A DNA stretch of 51,482 nt from Sulfurivirga sp. (GCF_015490265.1 NZ_WFYD01000011.1:1-51482); one strand, 5' to 3'; shown: positions 18,890-27,549, counted from the stretch's first letter. Notes: generated by a model from the sequence alone, not told the origin. Made by a program: numbers and translations.

Positions 18890-19194
18890 GCGGCCTCTTT
18901 GGGCTCGAATGGCAGGAAATCCAGCTCGTAGAGCTGCACCAGAATGCGCAGGCTCTGCGGCGGGTTGGCAAAAATAGGGGAGACCCCGTTCTCCCGGGCA
19001 CGGCGTGCCAGCGCCACCAGCCAGGCGAGCGCGGCGCTGTCTACCCGCTCCACCTGACCGAGCTCCACCCGTCGGATGGGCCATCCGAGGCTGTCCAGCG
19101 CCTTCTCCAGCGCCGGCACGCTCTCCAGCGTCAGCGCCCCCTGAACGGTCAGGCAGTCACCGGACTGGTTGAGCTGCGCCTGCAGGCCGCTCAT
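18886..19194 (-). CDS. mlaB: MlaB, STAS-domain subunit of the Mla lipid transporter
   Basis: This 102-residue STAS-domain protein binds MlaF and stabilises the inner-membrane MlaFEDB complex. The fold shows VQGALTLESVPALEKAL near residue 18 and the STAS loop RVDSAALAWLVALARRAREN, followed by a strand and closing helix. Residues of the strand after that loop (NGVSPIFA) are encoded by one copy of the dispersed 23-bp motif. A typical STAS protein has a strand of the same length here, so the motif seems to be absorbed without an insertion. Start and stop both overlap neighbours by 4 bases. Confidence 0.9.
   Translation of the reverse strand: MSGLQAQLNQSGDCLTVQGALTLESVPALEKALDSLGWPIRRVELGQVERVDSAALAWLVALARRARENGVSPIFANPPQSLRILVQLYELDFLPFEPKEAA
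18968..18990 (+). repeat. 23-bp dispersed motif, copy 4, inside mlaB
   Basis: Core GGGGAGACCCCGT preceded by GCAAAAATA. It lies entirely within mlaB and in the mlaB sense strand reads as GGGGTCTCCCC followed by a T-run, encoding NGVSPIFA. Confidence 0.9.
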
Positions 19195-19835
19195 GCCGCC
19201 CTGGCCTCCTCAGCTTCGCCCTTCCCTTCGAGGAAGTCGCGGTTGCGCTGCTCCATCTCCTCGATCACCCGGTCGAGCCCCTTCTTCTGCAGCTCGCTGG
19301 CAAACACCTTGCGATAGTTGAGCAGCAGGCTGACATTCTCGGCCACCACGTCATAGATCTTCCAGCGGTTGGCCTTCCGGTCCCAGTAGAGGCGGTAGAC
19401 CACCCTGGTCTCCGGTGCGCCTTCGCGGGTCACCGTCTGCTCCACCTGCCAGCGGTCACGCTTGCCGGGCACCGCCCGCTCCACCTTCAGACCGGTGATC
19501 TTCATTTTCAGCAGCGTGTTGGCGTAGCTGCGCAGCAGCATGTCGCGGAAGGCGGCCACGAAGCGCTCGCGCTGCGCCTCGCTGGCACGGCGCCAGTATT
19601 TGCCCAGCGCGTAGCGAGCCATCTTCTCCGCCGCTACATGGGGCAGCACCTTCTGTTCGGCAAAGGCCTTGAGCGCGCTGTGATCACGGACAAAGGTGTC
19701 GCGGTTCTTCTCCAGCTCGGAGGCCAGCTGCTCGGTCAGCTGCTGAATGAAGGCGCCCGGATCGGGACGATCCGCCGCATTCGCCACGGACAGGCCGAGC
19801 GCCACCAATACGGTGGCCACCATGCGTCTGATCAT
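19191..19835 (-). CDS. mlaC: MlaC, periplasmic phospholipid carrier
   Basis: This 214-residue exported protein shuttles phospholipids between the outer-membrane MlaA complex and inner-membrane MlaFEDB. A signal peptide (MIRRMVATVLVALGLSVANA) precedes the MlaC/Ttg2 domain. That domain contains FVRDHSALKAFAEQKVLPHV, MARYALGKYWRRASEAQRERFVAAFRDMLLRSYA and the strands VVYRLYWDRKANRWKIYDVVAENVSLLLNYR. The last roughly 30 residues form a charged Glu/Arg-rich tail. The start overlaps the mlaD stop and the stop overlaps the mlaB start, each by 4 bases. Confidence 0.93.
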   Translation of the reverse strand: MIRRMVATVLVALGLSVANAADRPDPGAFIQQLTEQLASELEKNRDTFVRDHSALKAFAEQKVLPHVAAEKMARYALGKYWRRASEAQRERFVAAFRDMLLRSYANTLLKMKITGLKVERAVPGKRDRWQVEQTVTREGAPETRVVYRLYWDRKANRWKIYDVVAENVSLLLNYRKVFASELQKKGLDRVIEEMEQRNRDFLEGKGEAEEARAA

Positions 19836-20308
19836 TTGTCATCTCCTTTGGAATCACTCATCTTGACCAGAAACTGTCCGATCAGATCCTCCAGCACCAG
19901 CGCGGACTGGGTCAGCTCGATCTCGTCACCGTCGGCCAGCATCTCGTCGTCACCGCCCGGCTCAAGGCCGATATACTGATCCCCCAGCAGGCCGCTGGTG
20001 AGAATGGACGCCGAGGTATCCGTCGGCAGTTCGTAGGCCCGGTCGATCTTCATGGTCACCAGCGCACGGTAATTGGACCTGTCGATGCCGATGCTGCTGA
20101 CCCGGCCGATGACCACGCCGCTCAGCTTGACCGGCGCGCGCACCTTGAGCCCACCGATATTGTCAAAGTGGGCCTTGAGCGTGTAGGTGGGACGATCCTG
20201 CGCCACGGCGGCGAAGTTGCTCACCTTCATCGCCAGCATGAACAGGGCCGCAGCGGCCAGCACCACCAGCACCCCCACGCCCAGTTCGATTTTCGCCTGC
20301 TTGTCCAT
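19832..20308 (-). CDS. mlaD: MlaD, MCE-domain subunit of the Mla transporter
   Basis: This 158-residue single-pass membrane protein has an N-terminal helix (IELGVGVLVVLAAAALFMLAMKVSN) and a periplasmic MCE domain. The domain holds YTLKAHFDNIGGLKVRAPVKLSGVVIGRVSSI and the LLGDQYIGLEPGGDDEML region. MlaD hexamers form the lipid channel through the periplasmic face of MlaFEDB. The gene lies 12 bases after mlaE and overlaps mlaC by 4. Confidence 0.95.
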   Translation of the reverse strand: MDKQAKIELGVGVLVVLAAAALFMLAMKVSNFAAVAQDRPTYTLKAHFDNIGGLKVRAPVKLSGVVIGRVSSIGIDRSNYRALVTMKIDRAYELPTDTSASILTSGLLGDQYIGLEPGGDDEMLADGDEIELTQSALVLEDLIGQFLVKMSDSKGDDK

Positions 20309-20320
20309 GTTCCCTTCCCG

Positions 20321-21097
20321 TCAGTTGAACATCAGTGCGGTCAGCACGAAATCCAGCGCCAGCACACCCAGCGATCCCTGCACCACCGTGCGGGTGGTGG
20401 CGTAGCTCACCCCTTCCGACGTGGGCGGCGCCTCTTCCCCTTGGAACAGGGCCACCACGGCGACCCACACGGCAAACACCACCGATTTGATCACGCCGTT
20501 GACCACATCATCCTGCCAGTCCACATGGGCGGTCATCTGGGACCAGAAGGCGCCATCGTCCACCCCCAGCCAGCCCACGGCCACCAGATACCCGCCCAGA
20601 ATGCCCAGCGCAGTGAAGATCAGCGCCAGCAGCGGCACCACCAGCACCACCGCCACGAAGCGGGGCGCGAAGATGAAACGCACCGGATCCACCGCCATCA
20701 TCTCCAGTGCGGAAAGCTGCTCGGTGGAGCGCATCAGACCGATCTCCGCGGTCAGCGCCGAACCGGCCCGGCCCACGAACAGCAGCGCCGTCACCACCGG
20801 CCCCAGCTCCCGCAGCAGCGAAAGCGCCGTCATGGTGCCGACCGCCTCCTCGGAGTTGTAGTCCACCAGCACATTGTAGCCCTGCAATCCCAGCACCATG
20901 CCCACGAACAGCCCGGCGGTCAGAATGATGGGCAGCGACAGCGTGCCGGTGTTGTACACCTGCTTCAGCAGCAGACGGATGCGCCAGAAGGGATACGCCA
21001 GTGCCGGCAAAAGGCCGAACAGAAACAGTCCGGCACGGCCGGCGGCCCGCAGCCGGCTCAGCCCCCAGCGTCCGATGGCGCGCAACATGCGGATCAC
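20321..21097 (-). CDS. mlaE: MlaE, permease of the Mla transporter
   Basis: This 258-residue inner-membrane permease of the MlaE/Ttg2B family forms the dimeric core of MlaFEDB. Features are the N-terminal amphipathic segment, LPIILTAGLFVGMVLGLQGY, the conserved LRELGPVVTALLFVGRAGSALTAEIG near residue 90 and EQLSALEMMAVDPVRF. The C-terminus contains GEEAPPTSEGVSYATTRTVVQGSL. It overlaps mlaF by 4 bases. Confidence 0.95.
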   Translation of the reverse strand: MIRMLRAIGRWGLSRLRAAGRAGLFLFGLLPALAYPFWRIRLLLKQVYNTGTLSLPIILTAGLFVGMVLGLQGYNVLVDYNSEEAVGTMTALSLLRELGPVVTALLFVGRAGSALTAEIGLMRSTEQLSALEMMAVDPVRFIFAPRFVAVVLVVPLLALIFTALGILGGYLVAVGWLGVDDGAFWSQMTAHVDWQDDVVNGVIKSVVFAVWVAVVALFQGEEAPPTSEGVSYATTRTVVQGSLGVLALDFVLTALMFN

Positions 21098-21885
21098 AGT
21101 CCCAGCTCCTCTCTGAAAGGTGGCGCGGGGTAATGGAAAGGCACCGGTCCGTCCGGCAGGCCGCCGAGAAACTGGCGCACGTAGGGGTCATCGCTGTTGC
21201 GCACCGCCTCCACATTACCCTGCGCCACCACGCGCCCTTCGGACAGCACATAGACCTGATGGGCGATGGAGAGCACCTCCTCCACATCATGGGAGACCAC
21301 CACGCTGGTCAGCCCCAGGCTGTGGTTGAGCTTTTCGATCAGCTTGAGCAGCACCCCCATGGTGATGGGATCCTGCCCCACGAAAGGCTCGTCATAGAGC
21401 ACCATGGCCGGATCCAGGGCGATGGCCCGCGCCAGCGCCACCCGCCGCGCCATGCCGCCGGAAAGCTCGGAAGGCATCAGGTGGCGCGCGCCACGCAGGC
21501 CCACTGCCTGCAGCTTCATCAGCACGATGCGCTCGATGGCCGCCTCCGACAGCCGGGTGTGCTCCCGTAGGGGAAAGGCCACATTGTCAAATACATTGAG
21601 GTCGGTCAGCAGCGCACCGCTCTGAAACAGCATGCCCATGCGCCGGCGCAGCTCGAACAGCGCGCGGCGCGACAGACGGTGCACGTCCTCGCCGTCCACC
21701 AACACCCGGCCGGACTCGGGCCGCAGCTGGCCGGCAATCAGCTTGAGCAGCGTGGTCTTGCCGGTGCCACTCGGGCCCATCACGGCAGTGACCTGCCCCC
21801 GGGGAATGATCAGGGACAGGTCGTCAAAGATGATCCGCTCACCCCGGCGGAAGGTCAGGTGTTCGATTTCAATATGAGGCTGCAT
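21094..21885 (-). CDS. mlaF: MlaF, ATPase of the Mla transporter
   Basis: This 263-residue ABC ATPase powers phospholipid transport that maintains outer-membrane lipid asymmetry. Walker A is GPSGTGKTT, the signature LSGGMARRV, Walker B MVLYDEPFVGQDP and the switch region VVSHDVEEVL. The first of the mla genes, it follows the unknown gene at 21886 with no gap at all (TGA directly followed by ATG), so that gene is its operon leader. Confidence 0.95.
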   Translation of the reverse strand: MQPHIEIEHLTFRRGERIIFDDLSLIIPRGQVTAVMGPSGTGKTTLLKLIAGQLRPESGRVLVDGEDVHRLSRRALFELRRRMGMLFQSGALLTDLNVFDNVAFPLREHTRLSEAAIERIVLMKLQAVGLRGARHLMPSELSGGMARRVALARAIALDPAMVLYDEPFVGQDPITMGVLLKLIEKLNHSLGLTSVVVSHDVEEVLSIAHQVYVLSEGRVVAQGNVEAVRNSDDPYVRQFLGGLPDGPVPFHYPAPPFREELGL

Positions 21886-22464
21886 TCAGAGTCCCATCAG
21901 CTCGACCAGCTGCTTGAACTGTTTAAGTGCGCTCATATTAGCGCAGCCATCACGCACAATGAAAGGGGCGCCCTCCACACCGGTCGGCAGACTGGTGGAG
22001 AAATCTTCCAGCAGCGCGCGCTGTTCCGCGGCCGTCTCAGGCACCGTCACCGCCCAGCCAAGCGGCGCCCCGCTCAGGTGACGCCAGCGCCATTGCGCCT
22101 CCATTTCCGGACGATCGAACCAGGTGACCGGCCATTCGGCCAGCATATCCGGCAGGTCCACATGACTGGCCAGCCCAACCTGCTGGCCCCGTTCGGCGAG
22201 CGCATTCAACACACGCTCAAGCGCGGCCGTCGCCGGCGCAGCCAGCGGTTCACGCACGCCGAAACCGATCCAGCGCAGGGTATCGGCACTCTCGAGAAAC
22301 GCCTCCCATGCCGCTTCGTCCCATGTGCGCCACAGCGCATGGGGCACCAGCACGGCGGAAAACCAGTTGGCGTACCAGTCCAGCTGCCAGTCCTCGGGCA
22401 GATCTTCCGGAAAGGCATCGCCGCACGACCAGCCCATGGCGCCGACCTCGATATTCTCCAGCAT
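21886..22464 (-). CDS. Unknown protein at the head of the mla operon
   Basis: I do not recognise this 192-residue protein. The start at 22464 (MLENIEVGAMGWSC) follows a GGGAG site by 8 bases; the earlier ATG at 22491 lies within the promoter AT tract. There is no signal peptide or membrane segment. It is rich in Trp and acidic residues: PEDLPEDWQLDWYANWF, then WFDRPEMEAQWRWRHLSG. The opening strand plus GWS and the DWY-type segment are loosely reminiscent of DUF72 TIM-barrel proteins, but catalytic residues are not evident and the chain is short. Its stop abuts the mlaF ATG, so it is co-transcribed and probably co-translated with the Mla system. Whether it has any role in lipid transport is unknown. 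Confidence 0.7.
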   Translation of the reverse strand: MLENIEVGAMGWSCGDAFPEDLPEDWQLDWYANWFSAVLVPHALWRTWDEAAWEAFLESADTLRWIGFGVREPLAAPATAALERVLNALAERGQQVGLASHVDLPDMLAEWPVTWFDRPEMEAQWRWRHLSGAPLGWAVTVPETAAEQRALLEDFSTSLPTGVEGAPFIVRDGCANMSALKQFKQLVELMGL

Positions 22465-22490
22465 GACCTTTTCTCCCGCAGTGAGACGCA

Positions 22491-22524
22491 TATAATAAAT
22501 GTTTTTTTACACCCATAAGCAAAC
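22491..22524. promoter_or_regulatory. Divergent AT-rich promoter region between the mla and yrbG operons
   Basis: The short gap contains a perfect TATAAT at 22491-22496 on the plus strand, with only a weak -35. On the minus strand there is TTGCTT at about 22515-22520 with AT-rich -10 candidates 17-19 bases away. Both operons likely start here. Confidence 0.45.
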
Positions 22525-23517
22525 ATGATAAGCACACTCGCCCTGCCCGCACTGGGGCTGATCATCGGCCTCTGGCTGCTCATCAAAAGCGCCGACGCCT
22601 TCATCGAAGGTGCAGCAGCCGTCGCCGCCCACATGAACATCAGCCCACTGATCATCGGCGTGGTGGTCCTGGGCTTCGGCACCTCCATGCCGGAGATCAT
22701 CGTCTCCATCCTGGCCGCCCTGGATGGCGCGCCCGGGCTGGCGGTGGGCAACGCCATCGGCTCCAATATCGCAAACATCGGTCTTGTGCTGGGCGCCACC
22801 GCTCTGCTGGTACCGCTGGGCGTGCGCTCCAGCGTGTTGCGGCGGGAGCTGCCGCTGCTGATCGGCGTCACCGTCGCCGCCGGCTTGCTGTTTCTGGATG
22901 GCCGGCTGAGCCGTTTTGACGGGGTCATGCTGCTGGTCGCCTTCTTCGCCAGTATGGCGTGGATGATCCACATCAACCGGGCCGCACCCGCCTCCGATCC
23001 CCTGGAACAGGAGATGGAGCAGGAGCTGGCCACGCTGGAAAAGATGCCGTTGAAGAAGGCCTGGCTGATGACCCTCGGCGGCCTGATCGTGCTCATGCTG
23101 GCCGCCAAGCTCATGGTCTGGGGCGCGGTGGAGATCGCCCACCACTTCGGCGTGTCGGACGCCGTCATCGGTCTGACCATCATCGCCATCGGCACCAGCC
23201 TGCCGGAGCTGGCTGCCGGCATCACCGCCGCCCGCAAGGGGGAGGCGGACCTGGTGGTGGGCAATGTGGTCGGCTCCAACCTGTTCAACCTGCTCACCGT
23301 GGTGGCCATGCCGGCACTGATCGCCCCCGGTGCGCTGGATGCGGGCATCGTCACCCGTGACTACCCCATCATGCTGGCCTTCACCCTGCTGATGCTGCTG
23401 TTCGCCCTGCCGCTGTGGCGCGGGCCTGCTAGAATCTCTCGCATCGAGGGCAGCCTGCTGAGCGCAGGCTTTGCCGCCTATCTTGTTCTGCTGTACTTTT
23501 CCGGAGCCGCCACATGA
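22525..23517 (+). CDS. yrbG: Calcium/sodium antiporter, YrbG family
   Basis: This 330-residue membrane protein of the CaCA family has about ten helices in two inverted repeats. Each repeat carries the alpha signature: GFGTSMPEIIVSILAALDGAPGLAVGNAIGSNIANIG near residue 50 and AIGTSLPELAAGITAARKGEADLVVGNVVGSNLFNL near residue 220. Between them is an acidic cytoplasmic loop (LEQEMEQELATLEKMP). It exchanges cations, probably Ca2+ for Na+ or H+. It is the first gene of the LPS transport operon, as in E. coli, and overlaps kdsC by 4 bases. Confidence 0.93.
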   Translation: MISTLALPALGLIIGLWLLIKSADAFIEGAAAVAAHMNISPLIIGVVVLGFGTSMPEIIVSILAALDGAPGLAVGNAIGSNIANIGLVLGATALLVPLGVRSSVLRRELPLLIGVTVAAGLLFLDGRLSRFDGVMLLVAFFASMAWMIHINRAAPASDPLEQEMEQELATLEKMPLKKAWLMTLGGLIVLMLAAKLMVWGAVEIAHHFGVSDAVIGLTIIAIGTSLPELAAGITAARKGEADLVVGNVVGSNLFNLLTVVAMPALIAPGALDAGIVTRDYPIMLAFTLLMLLFALPLWRGPARISRIEGSLLSAGFAAYLVLLYFSGAAT

Positions 23518-24044
23518 GCCTGTCACCCCTTGAACGCCGTGCCGAGAAGATCCGCCTGCTGCTGCTGGATGTGGACGGCGTGCTGACCGACAACCGCCTG
23601 TTCTACGGCGACAACGGCATCGAATACAAGGCCTTCCATACCCGCGACGGCCACGGCATGGTGCTGCTGCAGCAGGCGGGTCTGGACATCGGTATCATCA
23701 CCGGCCGCACCTCCGAGGTGGTGACCCGCCGCATGGCCGACCTGAAGGTGAAATACGTCTATCAGGGTGTGCCGGACAAGCTGCCCACCTTCGAGGCGTT
23801 GATGAAAGAGTGCGGACTGACACCGGAACAGGTGGCCTACATGGGCGATGACATTCTGGACCTGCCCATCCTGCGCCGGGTGGGCCTGGCGGCCATGCCG
23901 GCCAATGGTGATCCCACCCTGCGCCACCATGTGCACTTTGTCAGCCAGCACCCCGGCGGTCAGGGCGCCGTGCGCGAGCTATGCGAGCTGATTCTCAAGG
24001 CACAGGGCCGCTGGGAAGAGATCATGGCCTTCTACCTGCGCTGA
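23514..24044 (+). CDS. kdsC: 3-deoxy-D-manno-octulosonate 8-phosphate phosphatase
   Basis: KdsC removes phosphate from KDO-8-phosphate to give KDO, the inner-core sugar of lipopolysaccharide. The 176-residue HAD protein lacks a cap domain, as expected for a tetrameric C0-type enzyme. Its catalytic motif LLLDVDGVLTDNRLFYGDNG is near residue 15, motif II ITGRTSE near residue 62, and the acidic motif AYMGDDILDLPILRRVGLA near residue 118. In E. coli kdsD lies between yrbG and kdsC; here the two are joined directly with an ATGA overlap. Confidence 0.95.
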   Translation: MSLSPLERRAEKIRLLLLDVDGVLTDNRLFYGDNGIEYKAFHTRDGHGMVLLQQAGLDIGIITGRTSEVVTRRMADLKVKYVYQGVPDKLPTFEALMKECGLTPEQVAYMGDDILDLPILRRVGLAAMPANGDPTLRHHVHFVSQHPGGQGAVRELCELILKAQGRWEEIMAFYLR

Positions 24045-24046
24045 CC

Positions 24047-24595
24047 ATGCCGCGCCGCCTGCTGACCGCCCTCGCGCTGATCGCCCTTGCTGGGGCGCTG
24101 ATCTATTACAACCACGCCAACCAGCCCGCCCCCCCCTCCTCGACCACCGCTTCAAAAACCACCCTGCCCGACTGGCAGGGTGAAAACGCCACTGTCTGGC
24201 AGGTCAGGGAGGGCCGAAGCGCCGCCCTCCATGCCCAACGGGTGGTGCATTTCCCGCGGAAACGCACCCTGCTGACAGTGCCGACTGGGCGCATCGACCA
24301 GCCCGACAATACCTACTGGTTCAGCGCCCGCAAGGGTGAACAGACTGGACCGGTCAATCAGCTGAGCGGCCAGGTGCGCGTGCTGCTTGAGCGTCAGACG
24401 GACCCCGCTCCGCTGCTGCTGACCACCGAGCAGCTGCGCTACCTGAGTGACGCCCGCCGCATGGAGAGCGACACGCTGGTTACAATACGCCAGAAGGACA
24501 ACTGGACGCGCGGCACCGGCATGACCCTGTGGCTGGACGCCGAGCGACTCGAACTGAAAAAAGATGTCACCAGCCATTATGTTCCGACGCCCTGA
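24047..24595 (+). CDS. lptC: LptC, LPS export periplasmic bridge anchor
   Basis: The ATG two bases after the kdsC stop gives 182 residues; the ORF-track start is inside kdsC. One N-terminal membrane helix (LLTALALIALAGALIYY) is followed by a Pro/Ser/Thr linker. A divergent LptC beta-jellyroll comes next, with WQVREGRSAALHAQRVVHFPRKRTLLTVPTGRID and the LTTEQLRYLSDARRMES region. LptC joins LptBFG to the LptA bridge. It is poorly conserved overall; the call leans on topology and its place between kdsC and lptA. The last 32 bases overlap lptA. Confidence 0.85.
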   Translation: MPRRLLTALALIALAGALIYYNHANQPAPPSSTTASKTTLPDWQGENATVWQVREGRSAALHAQRVVHFPRKRTLLTVPTGRIDQPDNTYWFSARKGEQTGPVNQLSGQVRVLLERQTDPAPLLLTTEQLRYLSDARRMESDTLVTIRQKDNWTRGTGMTLWLDAERLELKKDVTSHYVPTP

Positions 24596-25085
24596 CCGCC
24601 TTCTGCTGCTGTTTCTGCTGCTGTCCGTCCCTTTCGCCCATGGGGCGGATGATCCTGACCGGACACAGCCCATCGAGATCCGCGCCGACAGCCTCAAGGC
24701 CAGTCAGAAGGAGGGCGTGGCCCACTATCTGGGCCATGTCATCATCACCCAGGGCAGGCTCACCATCACCGGCGACACGCTGACCGTCACCATAGTGGAT
24801 GGCAAAATCCGCAAGGCTGTCGTCATTGGCCAGCCGGCCCGCTTCAAGAAGTTCGATTACGAAAAAAAGCGCTGGATTCACGGGCATGCCCACACCATCA
24901 CCTACACCCTGAAGCCCGAACGCCAGCTGCGGCTTGAGAAGGCCGCCCACATCGAGAGCGAGACCGGTGAACAGCTCAATGGCGCGGTCATCCGCTACTG
25001 GCCGGACAGCCAGCGGCTCGAGGCCGACGGCGGCAAGGGTCGGGTGAAGCTGGTGCTGCCGCCACAGGCCGGGGAGACCCCCTGA
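24564..25085 (+). CDS. lptA: LptA, LPS transport periplasmic protein
   Basis: This 173-residue exported beta-jellyroll protein forms the periplasmic bridge for lipopolysaccharide. The signal peptide is [15 protein letters not shown]. The OstA/LptA core includes [40 protein letters not shown]. No clear ribosome-binding site precedes either candidate start (MSPAIMF or the internal ATG at 24579), consistent with translation re-initiation from the overlapping lptC. The C-terminus ends QAGETP, encoded by an 11-base match to the core of the dispersed motif. lptB starts one base after the stop. Confidence 0.9.
   Translation: MSPAIMFRRPDRLLLLFLLLSVPFAHGADDPDRTQPIEIRADSLKASQKEGVAHYLGHVIITQGRLTITGDTLTVTIVDGKIRKAVVIGQPARFKKFDYEKKRWIHGHAHTITYTLKPERQLRLEKAAHIESETGEQLNGAVIRYWPDSQRLEADGGKGRVKLVLPPQAGETP
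25071..25081 (+). repeat. Partial match to the dispersed motif at the lptA 3' end
   Basis: GGGGAGACCCC is present, but the following GT and the preceding A-tract are not. It may be a decayed or partial copy, or chance in a GC-rich gene. Confidence 0.35.
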
Positions 25086-25086
25086 C

Positions 25087-25812
<726 letters not shown>

Positions 25813-25814
25813 GG

Positions 25815-25841
25815 TTGAATCTCCCCGCCCCCTCCTATACA
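25815..25841 (+). promoter_or_regulatory. Possible hpf promoter
   Basis: TTGAAT and TATACA are separated by 15 bases in the gap between lptB and hpf. The spacer is short for sigma-70, so this is a weak call, though it would give hpf its own stress- or growth-phase-responsive start. Confidence 0.35.
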
Positions 25842-25886
25842 TTGAAACTGCAACACTCCGAAAAACATCAACACAAAGGAGCCATC

Positions 25887-26228
25887 ATGCAACTTGAAAT
25901 CACCGGTCATCACATCGAAATCACTGATGCGCTTCGTGACCACATCACCAAAAAGCTGGAAAAGATCAAGCACCATTTCGATCAGGTGCTCAATGTGCAT
26001 GTCGTGCTGACTTCGGAGCGCGCCTTCAAGATCGCGGAAGCCACCGTGCATGTGGCCGGCCATGACTTCTTCGCCAAGGACGAGAAGGATGACATGTACG
26101 CCGCCATCGACGGCATGATTCACAAACTGGACCGCCAGATCGTCAAGCACAAGGAAAAGATCCGCGGCCACAACAAGAAAAGCGGCGGCGTGAAAGGCAT
26201 GGAAGCAACTGAAGCGGAAGCCTCCTGA
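25887..26228 (+). CDS. hpf: Ribosome hibernation promoting factor, short form
   Basis: The ATG at 25887 lies 6 bases after an AAAGGA site, giving 113 residues; the ORF-track extension has no ribosome-binding site. The HPF/RaiA fold is complete: MQLEITGHHIEITDALRDHITKKLEKIKHHFDQVLNVHVVL, then AEATVHVAGHDFFAKDEKDDMYAAIDGMIHKLDRQIVKHKEKI. The tail is only about 20 residues long, so it lacks the dimerisation domain of long HPF and should promote 100S formation together with RMF-like factors. It is followed by a strong terminator. Confidence 0.94.
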   Translation: MQLEITGHHIEITDALRDHITKKLEKIKHHFDQVLNVHVVLTSERAFKIAEATVHVAGHDFFAKDEKDDMYAAIDGMIHKLDRQIVKHKEKIRGHNKKSGGVKGMEATEAEAS

Positions 26229-26251
26229 CAGCCACTGGAACTGCCGGAACG

Positions 26252-26280
26252 AAAAAGCCCCGTCAACGACGGGGCTTTTT
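26252..26280 (+). terminator. Bidirectional terminator between hpf and the FadL-like gene
   Basis: The stem AAAAAGCCCCGTC / GACGGGGCTTTTT is a perfect 13-bp match with a 3-base loop. It can serve both the hpf transcript and the converging porin gene. Confidence 0.92.
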
Positions 26281-26301
26281 GTTGAGAGAGGCTCTGGCTG
26301 A

Positions 26302-27549
26302 TCAGTAGTTCCACACCAACTGCAGCGAGAAGATGTCCACGCTGCTGTCGTAAGAACCGGTCAGATTGCCGATATAAGTGGTGCCATCCGCAGCATAGAC
26401 CTTTTCATCAATCGGGGTGATGTCGGTAAAGACATGGGTATAGGCCGCATCGACCTTGACAGTCGGGCTTACATCATAGCGCAGGCCCAGTGACAGCCAG
26501 CGGCGGTCATTATCGGGAATGCGCACCGTGCGGTAGGCGTCCCGCACCGGTGTCTGGTCATAGGCGACCCCGCCCCGCACCAGCCACTTGCCGTTCAGGC
26601 GGTAATTGGCGCCCAGCGCCAGCCGCCAGGTGTCATGCCAGTTTTCAGGGGTCAGCGCAATGGTTGAACCGCTGCTGTTGACCACACGCAATTCCTTGAA
26701 GCTGCTCCATCCTGTCCAAGTGGCACTGGCCAGCACACTCAGGTGATCACTGTAATCATGACGCCATGACAGATCCACGACAGCCGGCAGTGTGACCTTT
26801 GCAGAAGCACCCTGATTACTTAAAACAGCCCCCGTTGCCAGAACTGTCACCTTCGCCTCGCCCTGAGCCTTCTGATCCATGGTAGAACGATAGCTGACGC
26901 CAAGCACATCCTTGTCCGTCGGCTGCCATTGAACGCCCAGGTTATACCCCCACGCCCAGCTATCACCAGATAACTTGACTTCGGCATCCGATCCGGGAGT
27001 GACCAAAGCATTACGAGTCAATGTCACATCGAGATATTGCGCACTGATACCGGCGCCAAACGACCAGTTGCCCACCTTGCGCGCCACCGACGGATTGATA
27101 TTGATAGTTTTCAGATCAGATTTGACTCCGGCACCACGCCCCAGCCAATTACTGTCATAACGGGTTTCCAGGCCAAATGGAGTCACCACACTCAGACCCA
27201 GGTCATAGTCTCTCCAGCGCCCCTTCCAGAACAGATTGGGCACCACGGCGCTCTCCCCCCCATCCGAATCCGGGCCGGGCTGGAGGCCGGCAACTGTAGA
27301 GCCATCGTCCCTGAACTTGGCCCGCGGGTTGATGTAATGGGCGCCCACAATCACCTGATGGCCATCGATGGCGGTCAGACCGGCGGCGTTGTACCACTGC
27401 ACGGAGGCGTCGTCACTGGCCGCGCCCATGCCGGCAAAGGCACGCCCCTGCCCACTGCCACTCTGCTCGAACAGCTGAAAACCCGACGCCTGTGCCTGTG
27501 CGCTCAGTGCGGCGACCGCCATGGCCAGTGCGATTCTTTTCATCTTCAT
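26302..27549 (-). CDS. Outer-membrane transport protein, FadL/OMPP1/TodX family
   Basis: This 415-residue outer-membrane beta-barrel has a signal peptide. The start at 27549 (MKMKRIALAMA) is 5 bases after a GGAGG site. The mature N-terminus SGFQLFEQSGSGQGRAFAGMGAASDDASVQWYNAAGLTAI is the FadL plug/hatch signature. The C-terminus ends in alternating strands with a terminal aromatic-rich FSLQLVWNY. The family moves fatty acids, alkanes or aromatics across the outer membrane; the substrate here is unknown. Codon use is visibly less GC-rich in places than in neighbouring genes. No fad or hydrocarbon genes lie nearby. Confidence 0.9.
   Translation of the reverse strand: MKMKRIALAMAVAALSAQAQASGFQLFEQSGSGQGRAFAGMGAASDDASVQWYNAAGLTAIDGHQVIVGAHYINPRAKFRDDGSTVAGLQPGPDSDGGESAVVPNLFWKGRWRDYDLGLSVVTPFGLETRYDSNWLGRGAGVKSDLKTININPSVARKVGNWSFGAGISAQYLDVTLTRNALVTPGSDAEVKLSGDSWAWGYNLGVQWQPTDKDVLGVSYRSTMDQKAQGEAKVTVLATGAVLSNQGASAKVTLPAVVDLSWRHDYSDHLSVLASATWTGWSSFKELRVVNSSGSTIALTPENWHDTWRLALGANYRLNGKWLVRGGVAYDQTPVRDAYRTVRIPDNDRRWLSLGLRYDVSPTVKVDAAYTHVFTDITPIDEKVYAADGTTYIGNLTGSYDSSVDIFSLQLVWNY

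Noticed and set aside
18890-19084. 65-residue N-terminal extension of the YadG-like ATPase
   Set aside because: It lies out of frame over mlaB; the internal ATG overlaps the mlaB stop as ATGA and starts at the normal ABC domain.
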